Below, piece by piece: positions 1 through 6,134 of a stretch of DNA of 6,134 nucleotides. The notes beneath the pieces are model-generated. The model was given only the letters and a program-made list of their open reading frames with translations, had not been told where the DNA came from and did not search any database. The stretch is from Nevskiales bacterium (GTDB lineage Bacteria > Pseudomonadota > Gammaproteobacteria > Nevskiales > Nevskiaceae), in the NCBI GenBank assembly GCA_022616655.1, contig JAKEEJ010000130.1, forward strand, positions 1 to 6,134, given 5' to 3'. A program made the position numbers and the translations under genes. Numbering within the stretch: the first letter of the stretch is position 1; each line of letters starts with the position of its first letter.

Positions 1-1112
<1,112 letters not shown>

Positions 1113-1115
1113 GGC

Positions 1116-1234
1116 CAGTCTCCGGGCGCGCGATCGCGGTGTTGCTTCGCCGCTCGGGAATCCTCATTTACTGTAAATGTAAACTCCGGTTTCCTCGCGG
1201 CTTGCGCCTGGCGCTCGCATCGCCGGGAGACCTG
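1116..1234. repeat. Imperfect palindromic element between atpD and atpC
   Basis: Two arms of about 56 bp (1116-1171 and 1179-1234) form an imperfect inverted repeat around 1175. The outer ends pair CAGTCTCC (1116-1123) with GGAGACCTG (1226-1234). The inner ends pair TTTAC (1167-1171) with GTAAA (1179-1183), and the centre holds the perfect palindrome ATTTACTGTAAAT (1166-1178). Between them CCGC (1150-1153) faces GCGG (1197-1200), and GGAA (1157-1160) faces TTCC (1190-1193). Many arm positions mismatch, so pairing is partial. The element starts four bases after the atpD stop and ends just before the atpC ribosome binding site. In E. coli this gap is only about 20 bp, so it looks like an insertion. 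It resembles the small palindromic repeats dispersed in proteobacterial intergenic regions; that classification is inference, because only one copy lies in the window. Confidence 0.6.
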
Positions 1235-1236
1235 CT

Positions 1237-1242
1237 GGAGGT
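1237..1242 (+). promoter_or_regulatory. Ribosome binding site of atpC
   Basis: GGAGGT lies six bases before the GTG at 1249. It decides the non-ATG start of atpC and sits immediately outside the right end of the palindromic element. Confidence 0.8.
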
Positions 1243-1248
1243 GCGTGC

Positions 1249-1671
1249 GTGGCGCCATTGCATGTAGACATCGTTTCCGCTGAAGGCGACATCCATCACG
1301 GACCCGCCGCGATGGTGTTCGCGCCGGCGGAGATGGGCGAAGTCGGCATCGCGCCGCGCCATACGCCGCTGCTCACGCGCCTGAAGCCCGGCACGCTGCG
1401 GGTCCAGACCCCCGAGGGCGAAGAGCTGCATTTTTTTGTCGGTGGCGGCCTTCTGGAGGTGCAACCGCACCTGGTGACAGTGCTGGCCGATACGGTGTTG
1501 CGCGCCCGGGACGCCGACGAGGCCGCGGCCGCGGAAGCCAAGCGCCGCGCCGAAGCGGCCCTGGCCGGCGCCGCCACCGAAATGGACCTCAACAAGGCGC
1601 AGGCCGAGCTGGTGGAGGCTGCCGCGCGTCTCGAATTTGTCCAGAAGCTCAAAAATATCGCCCGCCGTTGA
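1249..1671 (+). CDS. atpC: F1Fo ATP synthase subunit epsilon
   Basis: Subunit of the central stalk of F1. It couples rotation of the c-ring and gamma to catalysis, and its C-terminal helices can inhibit ATP hydrolysis. The 140 residues match the usual length (E. coli 139). The N-terminal beta-sandwich is clear: LHVDIVSAEGDI near residues 4-15, then GEVGIAPRHTPLLTRLKPG around 34-52, and GGGLLEVQPHLVTVLAD around 65-81. A charged, alanine-rich helical segment (about 88-138) is the epsilon C-terminal helical hairpin, so the inhibitory domain is present. The GTG start is chosen because it is preceded by GGAGGT at 1237-1242 and places the conserved HVDIVSAE strand at the expected distance. The gene is the last of the atp operon and is separated from atpD by the palindromic element. 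Confidence 0.96.
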   Translation: MAPLHVDIVSAEGDIHHGPAAMVFAPAEMGEVGIAPRHTPLLTRLKPGTLRVQTPEGEELHFFVGGGLLEVQPHLVTVLADTVLRARDADEAAAAEAKRRAEAALAGAATEMDLNKAQAELVEAAARLEFVQKLKNIARR

Positions 1672-1775
1672 GCGGCACGTGTATCGTGGGATCTTGACCG
1701 GGAACACGATTCGCCGTTCAGGGTATGTCCCGGCAGGCCACGGGCCGGATGGCGCCGACATGACAGAATAGGCCT

Positions 1776-3167
1776 ATGTCGTCTTTAAACCTGCACATCG
1801 TCATCCTGGCCGCCGGGCAGGGAACCCGCATGCGGTCCAAGCAGCTCAAGGTGCTGCAGCCGCTGGGCGGCCGGCCCATGCTGGCGCATGTGCTGGATAC
1901 CGCACGGGCGCTCTCGGCCAGAGCCTATCACGTGGTCTATGGTCATGGTGCCGAACTGGTGCGCGAATGGTTTGAGGGCGCGCATCCGGGTGACGACCGG
2001 CTCCGCTGGGTACTGCAGGAAGAGCAGAAAGGCACCGGTCACGCGGTGTTGCAGGCGCTGCCGGAAATTCCCGATAACGCAACGGTGCTGGTGCTCTATG
2101 GCGATGTACCGCTGGTGCGGGCCGTGACCCTGGAGCCGCTGATCCGGTACAAGGGTCTGGGGCTGCTGACCGCCACGCTGCCCAAGCCACGCGGCTACGG
2201 GCGCATCCTGCGTGATGAGGAAGGCGCCATCATGGGCATCGTGGAAGACGACGATGCCAACGCCGAGCAGCGCCGCATCCGGGAAATCAATACCGGCATG
2301 CTGGTGGCCCCCGCGCGCCTGCTCAAGCGCTGGCTGCCGAAGTTGAGCGCCGACAACGCCAAGCACGAGTTTTACCTCACGGACATCGTTTCACAGGCGG
2401 TCAAGGATGGCGTGGAGGTTACGGCAAACGAAGTGGAAGACAACACGGAAATCACCGGCATCAACGATCCGGCGCAGTTGGCCGGCGCCGAGCGTGCTTT
2501 TCAGCGCCGGCAGGCGGAACAGCTGATGCGCCACGGCCTCATGTTGCGCGATCCCTCGCGCTTCGATTTACGGGGCATGCTGCGCCACGGCAGCGATGTC
2601 ATCGTGGACGTGGACGTGGTGCTGGAAGGCGATGTGCACCTCGGCGACGGCGTCTACATCGGCCCATTCAGTCTGCTCAAGAATGCCACCCTGGGTCCGG
2701 GCACGCGCATCGAGGCGCATTCGGTGCTGGAGTCGGTGGTGGTCGGCAAACATTGCCGCATCGGCCCGTTCGCACGCCTGCGTCCCGAAACGACGCTGTC
2801 CGACGAAATTCACATCGGCAATTTCGTCGAGATCAAGAAAACCCATCTGGGCACCGGCAGCAAGGTCAACCACCTGAGCTACCTCGGCGACACGACGGTC
2901 GGCGAGCGGGTCAACATCGGCGCGGGTACCATCACCTGCAATTACGATGGGGCCAACAAACACAAAACCGTTATTGAAGACGACGTCTCCATCGGATCGG
3001 ATACGCAGCTGGTGGCGCCGGTCAAGGTGGGCCGGGGAGCCACGATCGGCGCGGGGTCCACCATCGCCGAGGATGTGCCACCCGGGGGTCTGACCGTGTG
3101 CCGCGCGCGCGAACAAAAAACCCTGCCGGACTGGAAACGGCCCGTGAAGAAGAAACGTGAGGCATGA
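1776..3167 (+). CDS. glmU: Bifunctional GlmU: glucosamine-1-phosphate N-acetyltransferase / UDP-GlcNAc pyrophosphorylase
   Basis: Cytoplasmic enzyme that acetylates glucosamine-1-phosphate with acetyl-CoA and then transfers UMP from UTP to give UDP-GlcNAc. It has 463 residues (E. coli 456). The N-terminal pyrophosphorylase domain shows LAAGQGTRM (11-19) with Lys25, QKGTGHA (84-90), the metal ligand Asp110 in LYGDVPL, YGRI, Glu157, Asn172 and Asn230. The C-terminal left-handed beta-helix shows hexapeptide repeats from about 275, with acetyltransferase residues Arg336, Lys354, His366 (catalytic base by alignment), Tyr369, Asn380, Asn389, Tyr390 and Lys395. An in-frame TGA at 1761-1763 leaves ATG 1776 as the only reasonable start, although its Shine-Dalgarno sequence is poor. 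Two positions usually conserved differ: Leu24 where proline precedes KVL, and Asp159 in VEDDDA where E. coli has Lys156. The last residues, REA, lie in the heptamer array. Confidence 0.98.
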   Translation: MSSLNLHIVILAAGQGTRMRSKQLKVLQPLGGRPMLAHVLDTARALSARAYHVVYGHGAELVREWFEGAHPGDDRLRWVLQEEQKGTGHAVLQALPEIPDNATVLVLYGDVPLVRAVTLEPLIRYKGLGLLTATLPKPRGYGRILRDEEGAIMGIVEDDDANAEQRRIREINTGMLVAPARLLKRWLPKLSADNAKHEFYLTDIVSQAVKDGVEVTANEVEDNTEITGINDPAQLAGAERAFQRRQAEQLMRHGLMLRDPSRFDLRGMLRHGSDVIVDVDVVLEGDVHLGDGVYIGPFSLLKNATLGPGTRIEAHSVLESVVVGKHCRIGPFARLRPETTLSDEIHIGNFVEIKKTHLGTGSKVNHLSYLGDTTVGERVNIGAGTITCNYDGANKHKTVIEDDVSIGSDTQLVAPVKVGRGATIGAGSTIAEDVPPGGLTVCRAREQKTLPDWKRPVKKKREA

Positions 3168-3214
3168 GGGGTAAAATCCTTCGACGCCTCACCCCTCACC
3201 CCTTACTCCTCGCG
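3156..3214. repeat. Head-to-head degenerate heptamer array overlapping the glmU 3' end
   Basis: On the plus strand CGTGAGG (3156-3162), CATGAGG (3163-3169) and GGTAAAA (3170-3176) run in tandem. After five bases the complementary family follows: TTCGACG is a poor match overlapping this junction (3180-3186), then CCTCACC (3187-3193), CCTCACC (3194-3200), CCTTACT (3201-3207) and CCTCGCG (3208-3214). Both sets are variants of NGTGAGG in opposite orientation. They can pair as TGAGGGGT (3165-3172) with ACCCCTCA (3191-3198), eight base pairs with an 18-base loop and no following T tract. The array includes the last codons and stop of glmU and runs to four bases before the glmS start. Similar GTGAGG-type heptamers occur between genes in other bacterial genomes; that link is from memory and not checked. 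Confidence 0.65.
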
Positions 3215-3218
3215 ACCC

Positions 3219-5054
3219 ATGTGCGGTATTGTCGGAGCTCTTGCCCACCGTGACGTGGTGCCCCTCCTGATGGAGGGTTTGCGCCGTCTCGAGTATCGCG
3301 GGTACGACTCCACCGGCATTGCAGTGGCCGGCGCGGACGCCACGCTGACATTGCGGCGTGCCGTGGGGAAAGTCGCGCAACTCGACGAAAAACTGAACGC
3401 GCAGCCTTGCACCGGGATGCTCGGCATTGCCCATTCGCGCTGGGCCACGCACGGCGGCGTCACCGAGGCCAATGCCCATCCGCACGTGTCGGGCGGGCGC
3501 ATCGCGCTGATTCACAACGGCATCATCGAGAATCACGATGAGCTGCGCGCCGACCTGAAAGCCAGGGGCTACGCCTTTGCCTCGGAGACCGACACCGAAG
3601 TCATCGCGCATCTGATTCACGAGCGGGTGCACCGGGGCGCCGATCTGACCGCGGCCGTGCAGGACGTGGTCCAGCGGCTCGCGGGGGCGTACGCCATTGT
3701 CGTGTTCGACGCTCAGCAGCCCGACCGCGTGGTCGCCGCCCGCATCGCCAGCCCGCTGGTCATCGGTCTCGGCGAGGGCGAAAATTTTGTCGCCTCCGAC
3801 GTGCAGGCGCTGTTGCCGGTCACGCGCCGCTTCCAGTTTCTCGAGGAAGGCGAAGTGGCCGACGTGCGCCGCGAGGGCGTCACGATTTTCGACGCCGCCG
3901 GCCGGCGCGTGCCGCGCACCGTACACGAATCCCGGCTCTCGGCCGACGCGGTCGAACGTGACGGCCACGCGCATTACATGCTCAAGGAAATCCACGAGCA
4001 GCCGCGCGCCATCGCCGACACGCTCGCCGAGCGCATCGCCGGTCACCGCGTGCTGGAAGCGGCGCTGGGGCCCAAAGCACACTCCCTGCTGCCCATGGTC
4101 AAGGGCGTACACATCGTGGCCTGCGGGACCAGCTATCACGCCGGTTTGATTGCGCGCTATTACATCGAGCAGGGCGCACGTCTGCCGTGCACGGTCGAGG
4201 TGGCCAGTGAATACCGTTATCGCCGGCCGGTGGTGCTGCCGGGCACCCTGTTCATCGCCATTTCGCAGTCCGGTGAAACTGCCGATACCCTCGCCGCCCT
4301 GCGCGAAGCAAAAAAACTCGGCTACGTGGCCACGGCCGCCATCTGCAACGTGCCCGAATCCTCGCTGGTGCGCGAAGCCGACCTGGTACTGATGACGCGC
4401 GCCGGCCCGGAGATCGGCGTGGCTTCCACCAAGGCGTTCACCACTCAGCTCGCGGCGCTGAGTCTGCTCGGCATCGTGCTGGCGCGGCACCACGGCCTGA
4501 CGGCGGCTACGGAGGCCCAGTACGTGAAGCAGATTGCGCACGTGCCCGAAATGGTCGAGCGCACGCTCAAACTGGAGCCGAGAATCCGCGAGTGGGCGGA
4601 GTTATTTGCCGACAAGCACCACGCCCTGTTTCTCGGCCGCGGGCCTGTTTACCCGGTCGCGCTCGAAGGCGCGCTCAAGCTCAAGGAAATCTCCTACATC
4701 CACGCCGAGGCGTACGCGGCCGGCGAACTCAAGCACGGCCCACTGGCCCTGGTGGACGACGACATGCCGGTGGTGGCCGTGGCGCCCAACAACGCCCTGC
4801 TCGAGAAACTGAAATCCAACCTGCAAGAGGTGCGGGCGCGGGGGGGGCGGCTGTTCGTATTCGCCGATCCCGACACCGGCTTCAGGGCCGAGGACGGTAT
4901 CGAGGTCATGCGGATGCCCGAGCACATCGAGCCGCTGCAATCGCCGCTGGTGTATACCGTGCCGCTGCAACTGCTGGCGTATCATGTGGCCGTATTGCGC
5001 GGCACGGACGTGGACCAGCCGCGCAATCTGGCCAAATCGGTCACGGTGGAGTAG
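3219..5054 (+). CDS. glmS: Glutamine--fructose-6-phosphate aminotransferase (isomerizing)
   Basis: Cytoplasmic enzyme making glucosamine-6-phosphate from fructose-6-phosphate and glutamine, the first committed step to UDP-GlcNAc. It has 611 residues (E. coli 609). The class II glutaminase domain begins MCGIVGAL, where Cys2 becomes the N-terminal nucleophile after Met removal. It continues with HSRWATHGG (72-80, containing Arg74), HNGIIEN (99-105) and Asp124 in SETDTEV. Two SIS isomerase domains follow: CGTSYHAG (302-309), SQSGETADT (349-357), STKAF (403-407), then Glu490 and His506 in the KEISYIHAEAY...GELKHGPLAL region. The C-terminus LAKSVTVE carries the active-site lysine (606). The need for Cys2 fixes the start at ATG 3219. 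No Shine-Dalgarno sequence precedes it, because the upstream bases are pyrimidine-rich heptamers. A run of eight G (4840-4847) lies within the gene but the frame is intact. Confidence 0.98.
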   Translation: MCGIVGALAHRDVVPLLMEGLRRLEYRGYDSTGIAVAGADATLTLRRAVGKVAQLDEKLNAQPCTGMLGIAHSRWATHGGVTEANAHPHVSGGRIALIHNGIIENHDELRADLKARGYAFASETDTEVIAHLIHERVHRGADLTAAVQDVVQRLAGAYAIVVFDAQQPDRVVAARIASPLVIGLGEGENFVASDVQALLPVTRRFQFLEEGEVADVRREGVTIFDAAGRRVPRTVHESRLSADAVERDGHAHYMLKEIHEQPRAIADTLAERIAGHRVLEAALGPKAHSLLPMVKGVHIVACGTSYHAGLIARYYIEQGARLPCTVEVASEYRYRRPVVLPGTLFIAISQSGETADTLAALREAKKLGYVATAAICNVPESSLVREADLVLMTRAGPEIGVASTKAFTTQLAALSLLGIVLARHHGLTAATEAQYVKQIAHVPEMVERTLKLEPRIREWAELFADKHHALFLGRGPVYPVALEGALKLKEISYIHAEAYAAGELKHGPLALVDDDMPVVAVAPNNALLEKLKSNLQEVRARGGRLFVFADPDTGFRAEDGIEVMRMPEHIEPLQSPLVYTVPLQLLAYHVAVLRGTDVDQPRNLAKSVTVE

Positions 5055-5063
5055 AAACGATTC

Positions 5064-5867
5064 ATGACGTACTGCGTTGCCATCAAGGTTAACGAAGGTC
5101 TGGTTTTTGCGGCCGATACCCGCACCAGCGCCAGCGTGGACGACGTGCGCACCTACAACAAGCTGCACGTGTTCGAATTTCCGGGCGAGCGGGTGTTCGT
5201 GTTGCTGACGGCCGGCAATCTGGCCACCACGCAGACGGTGCTGGCGCAGCTGCAGCGCGACATGGCCGGCCCGGCACCACAGAATCTGAAAACACTGCGC
5301 CACATGTACGACGTGGCCGAATACCTGGGGCAGCTCATCGTGCGCGTGCGACGGGAAGCGCTGGCGGCGGCGGCGTCGAACAGCACGGTGGATTTTGGTA
5401 CCACGCTGATTCTGGGCGGCCAGATTCAGGGTGAGGAACCGGCGTTGTACCTGGTGTATCCCGAGGGCAACCACATCAGTTCCTCACCGGAAACGCCGTT
5501 CCTGCAGGTCGGCGAGCTCAAGTACGGCAAGCCGATTCTGGACCGTGTGATCCGTCCGCCCCTGAGCCTGGAAGACGCCGCGCGTTGCGCGCTGGTGTCG
5601 CTGGACTCGACCATGAAGAGCAACCTGTCGGTGGGCCCGCCGCTGGACGTGGCCATTGTGCCGCGCAACGCGTTGCGCATTACACACAAGCTGCGGCTCG
5701 ATCTCGATACGCCGTACTACGCCCGCCTCCGGGAGGCGTGGGGACAGCAGCTGGCCAGCGCATTCCGCAACTTGCCGCGCTTCGAATGGGAACCGCCGAC
5801 ATTGCCTTTACAGCAGGCCGCCCAGGCCCCGCCGCACCCGACACAACAGCAGGGACAGCAGCAGTAG
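5064..5867 (+). CDS. anbu: Anbu-type proteasome-like protein (COG3484 family)
   Basis: Bacterial Ntn-hydrolase-fold homologue of proteasome beta subunits and HslV. The start MTYCVAIKVNEGLVFAADTR is characteristic of the Anbu family. Removal of Met exposes Thr2 as the expected nucleophile, and Asp18 and Lys33 fill the other proteasome-type active-site positions. Further family signals are TAGNLATTQ (49-57), TLILGGQI (114-121), and a DSTMKSNLSVGPPLD stretch (181-195) with Ser and Asp residues usual near the active site. Known Anbu proteins form open ring or helical assemblies; their substrates and protease activity remain unsettled. The gene begins nine bases after glmS, and GGAG (5048-5051) at the end of glmS lies 12 bases before the ATG, so cotranscription with glmS is likely. 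The last 20 or so residues (from about 246) are a proline- and glutamine-rich tail ending TQQQGQQQ, apparently outside the folded domain. An alpha-E gene converges from the right, in line with known Anbu neighbourhoods. Confidence 0.93.
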   Translation: MTYCVAIKVNEGLVFAADTRTSASVDDVRTYNKLHVFEFPGERVFVLLTAGNLATTQTVLAQLQRDMAGPAPQNLKTLRHMYDVAEYLGQLIVRVRREALAAAASNSTVDFGTTLILGGQIQGEEPALYLVYPEGNHISSSPETPFLQVGELKYGKPILDRVIRPPLSLEDAARCALVSLDSTMKSNLSVGPPLDVAIVPRNALRITHKLRLDLDTPYYARLREAWGQQLASAFRNLPRFEWEPPTLPLQQAAQAPPHPTQQQGQQQ

Positions 5868-5890
5868 CCCCCTGCCGGCGCAAGACAGGT

Positions 5891-6134
5891 TCAGCGCGGC
5901 GTGAAGTAAACGGCGCTCAACGCCGCATCCAGGGTGCTGAGGCCGATCTGGAGTTCATCCAGCAGATCGTGAAGCCCGGATTCGACCAGGCGCTCGACGT
6001 CCGCGTCGCGCACCAGTCCGCGTGTGCGCTCAAGCGCGCGTTCGACTTCGCGGCTGGCCGGCAACGGGTGCAGCGTGACGCCCATCGTGTCCAGGCAAAA
6101 GGCCACGGTGCGCGGAAAGTCACGATTCTGCAGC
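5891..6134 (-). CDS. Alpha-E domain (DUF403) protein, C-terminal part, cut by window edge
   Basis: The minus-strand frame is open from the right edge and ends in TGA (complement of 5891-5893), giving the last 80 residues. They read LQNRDFPRTVAFCLDTMG at the beginning, then a helical stretch around ESGLHDLLDELQIGLSTLD, and end AVYFTPR. The NRDFPRTVAFCLD segment followed by long helices and a C-terminal aromatic end fits the alpha-E family, whose members are usually a little over 300 residues, so about three quarters lies outside. No biochemical function is established for the family; it is encoded next to circularly permuted ATP-grasp, transglutaminase-like and Anbu genes. GTG at 6104-6106 is internal, since the recognisable domain continues upstream of it. 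The gene converges with anbu, with 23 bases between the stops and no clear terminator. The family assignment rests on a short fragment plus context. Confidence 0.8.
   Translation of the reverse strand, partial: LQNRDFPRTVAFCLDTMGVTLHPLPASREVERALERTRGLVRDADVERLVESGLHDLLDELQIGLSTLDAALSAVYFTPR

Noticed and set aside
1400..1437. GGGTCCAGACCC hairpin and later T7 tract resembling an intrinsic terminator
   Set aside because: It lies inside atpC, the T run is about 20 bases from the hairpin, and the bases encode conserved epsilon residues.
1683..1710. Inverted repeat ATCGTG / CACGAT after atpC as a terminator
   Set aside because: Six base pairs with a 16-base loop and no T tract; easily expected by chance.
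1694..1729. Possible sigma70 promoter for glmU (TTGACC at 1694-1699)
   Set aside because: No acceptable -10 hexamer lies 16-18 bases downstream; the nearest TAT-containing sequence is too far away.
1168..1761. Minus-strand open frame of 197 codons antiparallel to atpC
   Set aside because: It lies opposite a clear atpC and part of the palindromic element, has no recognisable domain, and is explained by GC-rich codon use on the other strand.
3168..3218. Possible glmS ribozyme or riboswitch upstream of glmS
   Set aside because: The 51-base gap is too short for the roughly 150-nt glmS ribozyme, which is typical of Gram-positive bacteria, and it is accounted for by heptamers.
3189..4541. Minus-strand open frame of 450 codons opposite glmS
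   Set aside because: The plus strand encodes a fully conserved GlmS. The antisense product has no family features and shows the His/Gly/Arg-rich composition typical of antisense frames in GC-rich genes.
4602..5474. Minus-strand open frame of 290 codons across the glmS-anbu junction
   Set aside because: It is antisense to two recognised genes, with no domain or ribosome binding site supporting it.
5064..5867. HslV or a true actinobacterial-type 20S proteasome beta subunit
   Set aside because: No hslU neighbour, longer than HslV, and the N-terminal MTYCVAIKV pattern and alpha-E neighbour fit Anbu better.
5868..5890. Bidirectional terminator between anbu and the alpha-E gene (CCTG 5871-5874 / CAGG 5886-5889)
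   Set aside because: Only four base pairs with no T tract on either strand; not enough to call.

Overview
The window is a GC-rich stretch of proteobacterial chromosome. The beta/gammaproteobacterial-type F1 beta sequence (for example the [12 protein letters not shown] stretch) and the gene order atpD-atpC-glmU-glmS, as in Escherichia coli, suggest a gammaproteobacterium or a close betaproteobacterial relative. The species cannot be named from this sequence.

Layout from left to right: the 3' three quarters of atpD (F1 beta); a 136-bp atpD-atpC gap almost filled by an imperfect palindrome that looks like a dispersed repeat; complete atpC (F1 epsilon); a 104-bp gap with no convincing regulatory signal; complete glmU (bifunctional UDP-GlcNAc synthesis enzyme); a 51-bp gap which, with the last codons of glmU, is built from degenerate heptamers in head-to-head orientation; complete glmS (glucosamine-6-phosphate synthase); and, nine bases later, a complete proteasome-like protein of the Anbu family. 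On the minus strand, converging on anbu, is the C-terminal quarter of an alpha-E (DUF403) protein that runs off the right edge.

The first part is housekeeping. AtpD and AtpC are the catalytic and regulatory subunits of ATP synthase. GlmS and GlmU are the first and last enzymes of the route from fructose-6-phosphate to UDP-GlcNAc, the precursor of peptidoglycan and lipopolysaccharide; GlmM, the middle enzyme, is not here. The right end enters a poorly understood module: Anbu is known to co-occur with alpha-E proteins, circularly permuted ATP-grasp enzymes and transglutaminase-like proteins. Here that association is seen with anbu apparently attached to the glm transcription unit and the alpha-E gene on the opposite strand.

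No clearly undescribed system is visible. The points most worth a second look are the split-orientation Anbu/alpha-E locus, the palindromic insertion inside the atp operon, and the heptamer array that overlaps the end of glmU and leaves glmS without a Shine-Dalgarno sequence. All gaps between genes are shorter than 140 bp.
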